Assembly: GCA_028687035.1 (NCBI GenBank)
Contig: JAQUAX010000016.1
Coordinates: 1 to 64,000 of the forward strand
DNA: 64,000 nt
Direction: 5' to 3'
From: Dechloromonas sp.
GTDB taxonomy: Bacteria > Pseudomonadota > Gammaproteobacteria > Burkholderiales > Rhodocyclaceae
Shown: positions 34,533 through 45,645 of the stretch, in pieces
How positions within the stretch are numbered: position 1 is the stretch's first letter
How the letters are laid out: the number at the start of each line of letters is the position of its first letter
Position numbers and translations under genes: made by a program
The notes under the pieces: model-generated
Database searches by the model: none
Seen by the model: only the letters and a program-made list of their open reading frames with translations
What the model was told of the DNA's origin: nothing

Positions 34533-35504
34533 ATGAAATCCCTGCCCCCCGCCCTGCTGATCATGGGCCCGACCGCGTCGGGCAAGACCGCCGTCGCGAT
34601 GGCGCTGGCCGACCGCTTCCCGGTCGAGCTGATCAGCGTCGACTCGGCGCAGGTCTTCATCGACATGGACATCGGCACCGCCAAGCCGGAACGCGAACTG
34701 CTGGCCCGCTACCCGCACCGGCTGATCGACCTGATCACGCCCGAGCAGAACTACTCGGCCGCCCGCTTCCGCGACGATGCGCTGGCCGCGATGGCCGAGA
34801 TCACTGCGGCCGGCCGTGTGCCGCTGCTGGTCGGCGGCACGATGCTGTATTTCCGGACGCTGCTGCAGGGCCTGGCCGATCTGCCGCAGGCCGACGCCGC
34901 GCTGCGCGCCGAGATCGACGCCGAGGCGGCGGTCGCCGGCTGGCCGGCGCTGCATGCGAAACTGGCCGAACTGGACCCGTCCACCGCGGCCCGCCTGCAT
35001 CCGACCGACAGCCAGCGCATCCAGCGCGCGCTCGAGATCTGCCGGCTGAGCGGCCGCCCGATGTCGGCCCTGCTCGCCGAAAGCGAGCGCCAGAAGCCGC
35101 CTTACGATTTCCTGCAGGTCGCGCTGCTGCCCTCCGACCGCGCCGTGCTGCACCGGCGCATCGAACGCCGCTTCGACGAGATGCTGCTCGGCGGACTCGA
35201 CGACGAGGTCGCCCGGCTGCGCGAAAAGTACCGGCTGCACCTGGGCCTGCCGTCGATGCGCTGCGTCGGCTACCGCCAGGTCTGGGAGGCGCAGGACGGC
35301 CTGTACCGCAAGCCGGAAATGCGCGACCGCGGCATCTACGCGACGCGCCAGCTGGCCAAGCGCCAGATCACCTGGCTCGGCAACTCCTTCGACGCGGAAT
35401 CCTACGACTGCCTCGACGCCGACCTGCCGGCACGGATCGCCGGACGCGTCGACGCCTTCCTCAGCGGCCGACCAGCCGGCCGAGACGCTGCGCCAGCTCC
35501 CTGA
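34533..35504 (+). CDS. miaA: tRNA dimethylallyltransferase
   Basis: A 323-residue enzyme that adds the isopentenyl group to A37 of tRNAs reading UNN codons. The P-loop GPTASGKT (12-19), [13 protein letters not shown] and the C-terminal [10 protein letters not shown] are all typical. The last 44 bases overlap the convergent response-regulator gene. In many proteobacteria miaA is next to mutL or hfq; here it is not. Confidence 0.96.
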   Translation: MKSLPPALLIMGPTASGKTAVAMALADRFPVELISVDSAQVFIDMDIGTAKPERELLARYPHRLIDLITPEQNYSAARFRDDALAAMAEITAAGRVPLLVGGTMLYFRTLLQGLADLPQADAALRAEIDAEAAVAGWPALHAKLAELDPSTAARLHPTDSQRIQRALEICRLSGRPMSALLAESERQKPPYDFLQVALLPSDRAVLHRRIERRFDEMLLGGLDDEVARLREKYRLHLGLPSMRCVGYRQVWEAQDGLYRKPEMRDRGIYATRQLAKRQITWLGNSFDAESYDCLDADLPARIAGRVDAFLSGRPAGRDAAPAP

Positions 35505-36588
35505 GCTGGTCGACGATGCCCAGCGCCTGGTCCTGGGTACCGACCATGCGCCGCATGAAACCGCTGGCCATCGCGGTCAGCTCCTCCTCCTGGCTCTCGC
35601 TCAGGCCGAGGTTGATGAAGGACTTGGCCAGCGTTTCCTCGAACTCGACCATCAGCTGCGTCAGTTCGTAGCAGTTGCGGCGGTAGTTGTCCTGCACCGC
35701 GTCCAGCGCCTTCTGCAGTTCCGGTAGCGCCGCCTCGATGCCCTGCCGCCGCTGCTGCGCCAGGCTTTCGGCCGCCAGCGCCTGGCGCCGCGCCTCGGCG
35801 CCCTCGGCGAGCAGCGCGGCGTTGTCGCGGATGCGGCCGCAGCGTTCGGCGTCGTCGAGCGGCATGTCGTTGACCAGCAGCGTAACCTCGCCGTAGTTGA
35901 ACACGCAGCGCGAACGGAACTGGAAGATGCGCCCGGCCTCGCGCACGTGGTTCAGCACCGACACCTCGAGCGGCAGGTCGTGGCCGTTCGGACTCAACGA
36001 CAGGACCTGGCCGTCCAGCCGCAGCTGGACCGCGCCGTGCAGATCGTACTGGCCGATCGCGTCGAGCAGCCCGCGGGCCAGCTCCTCGAGCGTCCGGCAG
36101 GCGAAGGAGCGGCTCAGGAACTGCAGCACGACGCCGAGCTCGCCCATGCTGGCCATCGCCGACATCGCGGTGCGCTGCGCATAGCCGGCCTGTTCGCGCA
36201 GCGCGCGCTTGTCGGCGAGCAGGCGCCGCGACACCTCGAGCTTGCTGAGCAGTTCGTCCGGGTTGAAGGGCTTGCGGATGAAATCGTCGCCCCCCGCCTC
36301 GTAGCAGGCCAGGCGGGTCTCGACGTCGTCGCTGGCGGACAGGAAGAGGACCGGCACGTCCTGCGTGGACCAGTCCTCCTTCAGCTGCCGGCACAGCGCG
36401 TAGCCGTCGATTTCGGGCATCGAGACGTCGAGCAGGAACAGGTCCGGCGTCTGCGCGGCGGTCCGCTCCAGGCACTCGCGGCCGGAGCCGAAGGTTTCGA
36501 CGCGGCTGGATTCGCCGAGCACCGAAGCCAGCACGTCGAGGATGATCGGGTCGTCATCGACGACGAAAACCAGGAGTTCTTCTGCCAT
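35461..36588 (-). CDS. Response regulator with helical/GAF-like output region
   Basis: A 375-residue protein. The receiver domain (about 5-120) has the acidic patch VVDDDP, phospho-acceptor Asp 54 ([12 protein letters not shown]) and Lys in FIRKPF. The middle part (about 150-250) may be a GAF-like sensory fold. The C-terminal third is a long coiled coil ([20 protein letters not shown] onward) with many Glu/Gln. No DNA-binding, GGDEF or phosphatase motif is seen. It may act by protein-protein contact. The stop lies within the 3' end of miaA, read from the other strand. Confidence 0.8.
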   Translation of the reverse strand: MAEELLVFVVDDDPIILDVLASVLGESSRVETFGSGRECLERTAAQTPDLFLLDVSMPEIDGYALCRQLKEDWSTQDVPVLFLSASDDVETRLACYEAGGDDFIRKPFNPDELLSKLEVSRRLLADKRALREQAGYAQRTAMSAMASMGELGVVLQFLSRSFACRTLEELARGLLDAIGQYDLHGAVQLRLDGQVLSLSPNGHDLPLEVSVLNHVREAGRIFQFRSRCVFNYGEVTLLVNDMPLDDAERCGRIRDNAALLAEGAEARRQALAAESLAQQRRQGIEAALPELQKALDAVQDNYRRNCYELTQLMVEFEETLAKSFINLGLSESQEEELTAMASGFMRRMVGTQDQALGIVDQLRELAQRLGRLVGR

Positions 36589-36656
36589 CTTGTTCTCTCC
36601 ACCGGCCGGGAAGCTTCAATATACCCGATCGGCCGGCGGCGGAAGCTTGAGGCGAA

Positions 36657-39600
36657 TCAGGATTCCTGCATTTCCTTGCGCACCGCGAGCAGCGAATAGA
36701 CGGTCGGCACGACGAACAGCGTGAAGAAGGTGCCGAGCAGCAGGCCGCCGACGATGACCCAGCCGATCTGCTGGCGCGACTCGGCGCCGGCGCCGGTGGC
36801 CAGCGCCAGCGGCACGGCACCCAGCACCATCGCGCCGGTCGTCATCAGGATCGGGCGCAGGCGCAGCTCGGCCGCCTCGATCACCGCGTCCTTCAGCGCC
36901 CGCCCCTGTTCCTGCAGCTGGTTGGCGAATTCGACGATCAGGATGCCGTGCTTGGTGATCAGGCCGACCAGCGTGACCAGGCCGATCTGGCTATAGACGT
37001 TCAGCGTGCCGTTGCTCAGCCACAGCGCGAGCAGCGCGCCGGCCATCGACAGCGGCACCGTCAGCATGATGATGAAGGGGTCGCGGAAGCTCTCGAACTG
37101 CGCGGCCAGCACCAGGTAGATGAAGGCCAGCGCGAGCCCGAAGGTCAGCGCCAGCGAGGCCGTCGATTTCTGGAATTCGCGCGACTGGCCGTTGTAATCG
37201 ACGGCGTAGCCCGGCTTCAGCACGCGGTCGGCGATCGCGTTCATTTCGCCGAGCGCCTCGCCCAGCGTGTAGCCGGGCGCCAGGTTGGCGGTGATGCTGA
37301 CCGCGCGGCGCTGGCCGAAGTGGTTCAGCTCGCGCGGGCTGATCGTCTCGCGGACGGCGACCAGGTTGGCCAGCGACACCATGCTGCCGTCGCGGGCGCG
37401 GACATGGATGTCGCGGATGTCGTCGGGCGTCCGGCGGTCGACGTCGGCGACCTGGACGATCACGTCGTACTGCTCGCCGTCGCGCTTGAAGCGCGTGACC
37501 TGGCGGCCGCCGAGGAAGGTCTCGAGCGTGCGGCCGATGGTCTCGACCGGCACGCCGAGGTCGGCCGCGATGTCGCGGCGCACCTCGACCGACAGTTCCG
37601 GCTTGTTCAGCTTGAGGTCGGTATCGACGTTGGTCAGCCGCGGGTTCTTGGCCAGTTCGGCGAGGAACTGCTGCGTGACCTGCTGCAGTTCCTCGTAGGA
37701 GGCCGAGGTCGCGATGACGAAATTCACCGGCCGCTCGCGCGGACTCTGGCCGAGCGACGGCGGCGTGATCGGGAAGGCCATGACGCCGGGGATCGCCGCG
37801 AATTTCGGGAACAGTTCCCGGGCGATGTCGGGCGAACGGCGCGTGCGCTCCTTCCAGTCGGTCAGGCCGAGAATGGAAATGCCCTGGCTGACCGTCGGGT
37901 TGCCGGCGACGATGAAGTAGCGGTCCATTTCGGGAATCTGGCCATAGACGGCCTCGATCTGCCGGGCGTAGCGCTCGGTGTAGTCGAGCGTCGCCCCTTC
38001 CGGCGCGACGAACATCCCGAAGATGATGCCGCGGTCCTCGACCGGCGCCAGTTCCGACTTCAGCGCCTTGAGCAGCAGCCCGCAGGACGCGGCGACCGCG
38101 ACGAAGCCGGCGATGACGATCCAGCGCCGCTCGAGCGACGCGGTCAACACCCGCCGGTAGCCCGAATTCAGCCAGACCAGGAAGCGCTCGATGGCGAGGA
38201 AGGCACGGCCGTGCTTTTCCTCGTGGCGCAGCAGCAGCGAGCACATCATCGGCGACAGCGTCAGCGCGACGAAACCGGAAACCAGCACGGCGCCGGCCAG
38301 CGTCAGCGCGAACTCGATGAACAGCTTGCCGGTGCGCCCGGTCATGAAGGCGACCGGCGCATAGACGGCCGCCAGCGTCAGCGTCATCGCGACGACCGCG
38401 AAGCCGATTTCCTTCGCGCCCTGGAAGGCGGCCTGGCGGCGCGGCATGCCGTCCTCGATGTGGCGGAAGATGTTCTCCAGCACGACGATCGCGTCGTCGA
38501 CGACGAGGCCGATCGCCAGCACCAGCGCGAGCAGCGTCAGCGTGTTGATCGTGAAGCCGAGCATGAACATGATCGCGAAGGCGCCGACCAGCGACACCGG
38601 GATGGTCACCAGCGGGATCAGCGTCGCCCGGAAATTGCGCAGGAAGAAGAAGATGATCGCCAGCACCAGCAGGATGGCCTCGGCGATGGTCGTGAACACC
38701 GACTCGATCGAGCGGTCGATGAACACCGACGAATCGTAGGAAATGCTCGCCGTCATGCCTTCCGGCAGTTCGCCGGTGATTTTCGGCAGGTCCTTGCGCA
38801 GCGCCTGCGACAGTTCCAGCGGATTGGCCGTCGCCTGCTTGATCAGGCCGAGCGACACCGCCGAGCGCCCCTTGAAGCGCACCGAGCTGCGCTCCGATGC
38901 GGCGCCGATCTCGACCCGGCCGAGGTCGGCGATGCGCACCGGATAGCCGTTGACGGTGCGGACGACGACCGCGGCGAATTCCTCCGGCGTGTCGAGGTCG
39001 GTATTGGCGACCACCGAAAACTCGCGCTCGCTGCTCTCGATGCGCCCGGCCGGCACCTCGACGTTCTGCTTCTTCAGCGCGTCCTCGACGTCGGCAGGCG
39101 TCAGCTGGTAGGCGGCCAGCCGCTGCTTGTCGAGCCAGATGCGCATCGCGAACTTGCGGTCGCCGAACACGCGGACGTCGGCGGCGCCCGGCAGCGTCTG
39201 CAGGCGCGGCTTGACGATGCGCGTCGCGACGTCGGTGACTTCCAGCGCCGAATGGCGGTCCGACGAGAAGGCGATCCAGATCACCGGGTTGGCATCGGCC
39301 TCGACCTTGGCGATCACCGGCTCGTCGACCTCGTCCGGCAGCTTGTTGCGCACCCGCGACACGCGGTCGCGGACGTCGGCCGCGGCCGAGTCGGGCGAGC
39401 GCTCGAGCTTGAAGGTCACCGAAATCTGGCTGTTCTCGGCGCGCGAGATCGACGTGATGACCTCGACGCCCTCGATGCCGGCCAGCGAATCCTCGAGCGG
39501 CTTGGTGACCTGCGATTCGATGATCTCGGCCGACGCGCCGCGGTAGGCGGTGGTCACGGTGACCACCGGTTCGTCGATCTTCGGGTACTCGCGGACCGGC

Positions 39601-39695
39601 AGCCGCGAATAGGACACGATGCCGAGCAGCATCACGATCAGCGACAGCACGGTCGCGAAGACCGGGCGCCGGATGCAGACCTCGGAAATCCTCAT
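36657..39695 (-). CDS. RND multidrug efflux permease (HAE-1 type)
   Basis: A 1012-residue inner-membrane pump with an N-terminus typical of MdtB/AcrB-like transporters (MRISEVCIRRPVFATVLSL). Helix 4 has the proton-relay Asp pair in GLVVDDAIVVLEN, which separates it from the metal-type permeases at 25491 and 59089. It overlaps its fusion-protein gene by 4 bases. No outer-membrane factor is encoded nearby, so it probably borrows a TolC-like channel. Confidence 0.93.
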   Translation of the reverse strand: MRISEVCIRRPVFATVLSLIVMLLGIVSYSRLPVREYPKIDEPVVTVTTAYRGASAEIIESQVTKPLEDSLAGIEGVEVITSISRAENSQISVTFKLERSPDSAAADVRDRVSRVRNKLPDEVDEPVIAKVEADANPVIWIAFSSDRHSALEVTDVATRIVKPRLQTLPGAADVRVFGDRKFAMRIWLDKQRLAAYQLTPADVEDALKKQNVEVPAGRIESSEREFSVVANTDLDTPEEFAAVVVRTVNGYPVRIADLGRVEIGAASERSSVRFKGRSAVSLGLIKQATANPLELSQALRKDLPKITGELPEGMTASISYDSSVFIDRSIESVFTTIAEAILLVLAIIFFFLRNFRATLIPLVTIPVSLVGAFAIMFMLGFTINTLTLLALVLAIGLVVDDAIVVLENIFRHIEDGMPRRQAAFQGAKEIGFAVVAMTLTLAAVYAPVAFMTGRTGKLFIEFALTLAGAVLVSGFVALTLSPMMCSLLLRHEEKHGRAFLAIERFLVWLNSGYRRVLTASLERRWIVIAGFVAVAASCGLLLKALKSELAPVEDRGIIFGMFVAPEGATLDYTERYARQIEAVYGQIPEMDRYFIVAGNPTVSQGISILGLTDWKERTRRSPDIARELFPKFAAIPGVMAFPITPPSLGQSPRERPVNFVIATSASYEELQQVTQQFLAELAKNPRLTNVDTDLKLNKPELSVEVRRDIAADLGVPVETIGRTLETFLGGRQVTRFKRDGEQYDVIVQVADVDRRTPDDIRDIHVRARDGSMVSLANLVAVRETISPRELNHFGQRRAVSITANLAPGYTLGEALGEMNAIADRVLKPGYAVDYNGQSREFQKSTASLALTFGLALAFIYLVLAAQFESFRDPFIIMLTVPLSMAGALLALWLSNGTLNVYSQIGLVTLVGLITKHGILIVEFANQLQEQGRALKDAVIEAAELRLRPILMTTGAMVLGAVPLALATGAGAESRQQIGWVIVGGLLLGTFFTLFVVPTVYSLLAVRKEMQES

Positions 39696-40813
39696 TGCGC
39701 CGCCGTTCCGTGGCCGGCGGCCGGCTGCGCGGCCGCTCCGGTTTCGCCGACCGGGCGGACCGGGACGCCGTCGCGCAGCTTCAGCTGGCCGGCGGTGACG
39801 ACGACGTCGCCGTCGGCCAGCCCCTCGACGACCTCGACCCGGGCGTTGCGCCGGATGCCGAGGCGGACGCGGGTCAGCGCCGCCTTGCCGTCGACGACCT
39901 TGAACACGGCCGGCAGGCCGCCGGGAACGACGGCCTGCTCGGGCACCATCAGCACGCCGCGGCGCTCGCCGAACAACACGCGGACGCGGACGAACATGCC
40001 GGGACGCAGCTTGCCGGCGGCGTTGTCGAGACGGGCGCGGACCGACAGCGAGCGGCCGCCCGGATCGACCTGCGGATCGACCGCCGCCAGTTCGGCGCGG
40101 AACGCGGCGCCGGGCAGCGCGTCGCTGGCCACCTCGATCGCCTGCCCCTTGCCGAGCCGGCCGATGTAGGCCTCGGGCAGCCGGAAATCGACGCGCAGCT
40201 GGCCGATGTCCTCGAGATTGACCAGGTCCTGCCCTTCCTTGACGTAATCGCCGACGCTCAGGTTGCGCAGCCCGACGACGCCGCGGAACGGCGCCCGGAT
40301 GCGCATCCGGGCCAGCTTCGCGTCGGCCAGCTGGACGGCCGCCTCCTGCACCTGCAGCGTCGCCGCCGACGCATCGACGGCCTGCTGGCTGACGAACTTG
40401 CGGCCGAGCAGTTCGAGGTTGCGCTGGTAGCTGGTCCGGGCCAGCGCCAGGTTGGCTTTGGCCTGCTGCAGTTCGGCTTCCTGGATCGCCGCGTCGAGCG
40501 CGATCAGCACGTCGCCGCGGTCGACCACCGCGCCGTCGCGAAAATGGATCGCCGCGATGCGCCCGGCCACCTCCGGACGCAGCACGACCGACTCGCCGGA
40601 TTTCAGCGTGCCGACCGCGCTCGCGTCGTCGGTGAAATCGATGGCGCCGGCCCGCGCCACCTCGACCGCGACGGCCGGCGCCGCACCGCCCGGCGCAGCC
40701 GGGGCCTGGACGGCAGGCTGCGGCGGCGCCGCCCGGTTGGCGGTATAGGCGTAATAGCCGAGGCCGAGCAGGCCGGCCAGGGTGACGGCGAGGACGATGG
40801 GACGGTTGTTCAT
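39692..40813 (-). CDS. RND efflux membrane-fusion protein
   Basis: A 373-residue adaptor with an uncleaved or signal-type N-terminal helix (VLAVTLAGLLGLGYYAYTA) and a Pro/Ala-rich linker. The first lipoyl half is VLRPEVAGRIAAIHFRDG, followed by a short coiled-coil hairpin and the second lipoyl half APFRGVVGLRNLSVGDYV. The C-terminal domains match the HlyD/AcrA-MdtA pattern. It overlaps both rlpA (ATGA) and the permease gene, so the four genes purM-rlpA-adaptor-permease form one transcription unit. Confidence 0.9.
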   Translation of the reverse strand: MNNRPIVLAVTLAGLLGLGYYAYTANRAAPPQPAVQAPAAPGGAAPAVAVEVARAGAIDFTDDASAVGTLKSGESVVLRPEVAGRIAAIHFRDGAVVDRGDVLIALDAAIQEAELQQAKANLALARTSYQRNLELLGRKFVSQQAVDASAATLQVQEAAVQLADAKLARMRIRAPFRGVVGLRNLSVGDYVKEGQDLVNLEDIGQLRVDFRLPEAYIGRLGKGQAIEVASDALPGAAFRAELAAVDPQVDPGGRSLSVRARLDNAAGKLRPGMFVRVRVLFGERRGVLMVPEQAVVPGGLPAVFKVVDGKAALTRVRLGIRRNARVEVVEGLADGDVVVTAGQLKLRDGVPVRPVGETGAAAQPAAGHGTAAQ

Positions 40814-41410
40814 GGGGTCAGTCGGGGCGGCGGCGGCACCAGCGGGGGCACGGCCGAGGGAATCACGGGATCGGGGATTGTAGCCAAATCGTCATCTTCG
40901 GGCGGCGGCACCGCGAACGCGGCGCGGCAGGCGGCGCCCAGGCCGTGCCGGCGCCAGTCCTTCTTCAGCGGCGCGATGCGGACGAGGACGACGCCGGCGC
41001 TCAGCATGTCGAGATATTCGGCGACGCCGCGCGACACGTCGATGACGCGCTTGCGATGGCGCGCCATCCGGTCGTTGATGCGGACGACGGCGCACAGGTC
41101 GTTGTCCGGCCGCAACACGGCGACCATGGTGCCGAGCGGGAAATGATTGCTGGCGGCGGTGAAGTTGGCGACGTCGTAGCGCTCGCCGGTCGAGGTCTTG
41201 CGCCCCTGGAAACCGTAGCCGTAGAAGCTGGCCTGGCCGTGCAGGCCGCCCAGCGCATCGTCGCGGACTTCGGCCTGGACGAGATCGGGACCCGGCGCCT
41301 TGCGCGCCGCCACCGGACGCGGCGGTTTTTTCTGGCCGGCCGCCGCCGACGGCGGCACGGCGCAGAACAGCAACAGGCCGCCGATCAGCGCGGCGGCCCG
41401 GCGTTGCCGG

Positions 41411-41439
<29 letters not shown>
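40810..41439 (-). CDS. RlpA-like double-psi beta-barrel protein
   Basis: About 209 residues. A signal-like hydrophobic stretch ([19 protein letters not shown]) precedes a double-psi beta-barrel domain with [29 protein letters not shown] and VVRINDRM, as in RlpA septal lytic transglycosylases. The catalytic Asp of RlpA is expected in the last of these (INDRM). The likely start is the GTG at 41439, inside the 3' end of purM; no ATG fits. The SPOR domain of classical RlpA is absent, and a Pro-rich tail takes its place. Confidence 0.8.
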
Positions 41440-42451
<1,012 letters not shown>

Positions 42452-42598
42452 GGTCGGATCAGTGGCCGGGCGCCGGAGGGCGCCGCTTGAAAAAAAAGGG
42501 ATTTTACCCGAAACCGGCGGTCCGCCCTAACGCCTCCGCCGACGGCGCCGATCCGGCGAAAAGCGCAGGCCGCTCGCGGTCGACCGCGCCGGCTCTGC

Positions 42599-42604
42599 TA
42601 AAAT
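42599..42604 (+). promoter_or_regulatory. -10 element of tyrS
   Basis: TAAAAT in the context GCTAAAATCGCCGG, nearly the same context as the rpmB -10, 56 bases before tyrS. The -35 is poor. Confidence 0.4.
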
Positions 42605-42659
42605 CGCCGGTCCGATTTTTGGCGGCGCCCGGCTGGCGCCCGTTTGTGGAGAAAACGCA

Positions 42660-43934
<1,275 letters not shown>

Positions 43935-43944
43935 GCCGGCGCAT

Positions 43945-43970
43945 GCCGCCCGCTCAGCGGGCGGCTTTGT
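43945..43970 (+). terminator. Terminator of tyrS
   Basis: The perfect 9-bp stem GCCGCCCGC/GCGGGCGGC (43945-43953 with 43957-43965, loop TCA) is followed by TTTGT. Confidence 0.82.
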
Positions 43971-44323
43971 CGCTGCCCGGGGGCGCCTGACCTGCACGGC
44001 GGCGATCGAGCGCAGCGCCGCCGCCGCCGCCCGGCTCAGCGAACCGGCCACGTCGTTCTTGGCCGCCACGATGCGGTCGATGTGGCGATTCATCGTGTGT
44101 ATCGAGGCAACATACTGATCCAGCGGATCGGCAAGAAGGTCGTTCGTCGTGTTGATGGACGGGCGCATGGCTTTCCCCTGTCATAGGATGACGACATGCG
44201 CAGCATGGCTCCGAACGATAAAAACCACAATCTGACAAAGGTTATAAAACCACGGATCGCCGGCGACGAACGGCACGAATCACCAATGCTAGAATCCAGC
44301 CCCCCGCCACTCCTTCCAGAACG
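43971..44323. other. Gap between tyrS and hda; possible minus-strand start only
   Basis: No well-supported gene is seen in this 353-bp gap. On the minus strand, an ATG at 44168 is preceded by a good AGGGGAAAG ribosome site. It opens a frame beginning MRPSINTTNDLLADPLDQYV, but the frame has no stop before running through the tyrS hairpin and antisense across tyrS. It may be the 5' remnant of a decayed gene. A plus-strand TAGAAT 30 bases before hda (44291-44296) is a likely -10 for hda. Confidence 0.3.
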
Positions 44324-44977
44324 ATGCGCCAGCTGATCCTCGACCTGCTGCCGGAAAGTCCGCCGACGCTGGACAACTTCGTCCCCGGCGGCAATGGCGA
44401 AACGCTGACCGCGCTGACCGGCTGGCTGGCCGGCGCCTTCCCGGAAACCTCGTTCCACCTGTACGGCGAACCCGGTTGCGGACGTTCGCACCTGCTGCAG
44501 GCCAGCGGCTTCCTCTACATCGACGCGACCCTGCGCCCTGCGCTGGCCGGCATCCGGGCCGGCGAAGCGCTCGCCATCGACAATGTCGACGCGCTCGACG
44601 ACGACGGCCAGATCGCGCTGTTCGCGCTGTACAACCAGATCAAAACGACCGGCGGCCGGCTGTTGACCGCGGCCGAGCAGCCGCCCGCCCATCTCGCGCT
44701 GCGCGAGGACCTGCGGACCCGTCTGGGCGCCGGCCTGATCTACCGCCTGCTGCCGCTGACCGATGCCGAAAAGGCCGCCGCCGTGGCCGCCCAGGCCCGC
44801 GAGCGGGCCCTGAAGCTGTCGCCGGAGATGGTCGGCTACCTGCTGCGCCACGCGCCGCGCGACATGCGCACGCTGTCGATGCTGGTCGTCGCGATCGACC
44901 AATACACCCTCGAGCAGAAACGGCCGGTGACGCTGCCGCTGCTGCGCGAATTGCTGAACATGGACGCCCCGCTATGA
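44324..44977 (+). CDS. hda: DnaA regulatory inactivator Hda
   Basis: A 217-residue single AAA+ domain protein related to DnaA but without its DNA-binding domain. It begins with the clamp-binding-like MRQLILDL. A Walker A-like GEPGCGRSHLLQA is followed by a Walker B-like LAIDNVDALDDDGQ and by GAGLIYRLLPLTDAEK (box VII). Hda with the sliding clamp drives DnaA-ATP hydrolysis after initiation. The stop overlaps the next gene by 4 bases. Confidence 0.92.
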   Translation: MRQLILDLLPESPPTLDNFVPGGNGETLTALTGWLAGAFPETSFHLYGEPGCGRSHLLQASGFLYIDATLRPALAGIRAGEALAIDNVDALDDDGQIALFALYNQIKTTGGRLLTAAEQPPAHLALREDLRTRLGAGLIYRLLPLTDAEKAAAVAAQARERALKLSPEMVGYLLRHAPRDMRTLSMLVVAIDQYTLEQKRPVTLPLLRELLNMDAPL

Positions 44978-45642
44978 ATCTTGCACTTTTCGACCTGGAC
45001 AACACCCTGCTCGCCGGCGACTCCGATTTCGAGTGGGCCCAGTTCCTGATTTCCCGCGGCGTCGTCGACCGCGAGATCCAGGAAGCCCGGAATATCGAAT
45101 TCTACGAACACTACAAGGCCGGCACGCTCGACATCGGCGCCTTCCTCGCCTTCCAGCTGGCGCCGCTGGCCCGCCACGGCCGCGCCGAGCTGGACGCCTG
45201 GCACGCCGAATACATGGCCCGCCACATCCGGCCGATCATCACCGAGCCGGCCCGGGCGCTGGTCCGCCGCCACCTCGAGGCCGGCGACCTGTGCGCGATC
45301 GTCACCGCGACCAACAGCTTCGTGACCGGCCCGATCGCCCGCGAATTCGGCATCCCGCACCTGATCGGCACAATTCCCGCGGTCGACGTCGCCAGCGGCG
45401 CCTTTTCCGGCGAACCGACCGGCATTCCGTCCTTCCAGGCCGGCAAGATCACGCGCGTCGAGGCGTGGCTGGAGAGCCAGGGACTGTGGTGGGGCAGCTT
45501 CGCCGACAGCTATTTCTACAGCGATTCGCACAACGACCTGCCGCTGCTGCAGAAAGTCAGCCGCCCGGTCGTCGTCGATCCGGACGACAGGCTGCGCGCC
45601 CACGCCGGCGAACAGGGCTGGCCCAGCCTGTCGCTCCGCTGA
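44974..45642 (+). CDS. HAD-IB family phosphatase
   Basis: A 222-residue HAD-superfamily hydrolase of the SerB-like IB group. Motif I is FDLDNTLLAGDSD with the nucleophile Asp; motif II is IVTATNSFV; the motif III Lys is in QAGKI; motif IV is YFYSDSHNDLPLL. The substrate is unknown. Hda-HAD-pcnB-folK clusters are common in betaproteobacteria. It overlaps hda by ATGA and ends 3 bases before the channel gene. Confidence 0.88.
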   Translation: MNLALFDLDNTLLAGDSDFEWAQFLISRGVVDREIQEARNIEFYEHYKAGTLDIGAFLAFQLAPLARHGRAELDAWHAEYMARHIRPIITEPARALVRRHLEAGDLCAIVTATNSFVTGPIAREFGIPHLIGTIPAVDVASGAFSGEPTGIPSFQAGKITRVEAWLESQGLWWGSFADSYFYSDSHNDLPLLQKVSRPVVVDPDDRLRAHAGEQGWPSLSLR

Positions 45643-45645
45643 GCG

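Noticed and set aside
36948..40169. Long plus-strand frame of about 1070 codons opposite the HAE-type permease
   Set aside because: Antisense to a clear RND permease and adaptor; the product is low-complexity Arg/Gln/Asp-rich and has no family motif.
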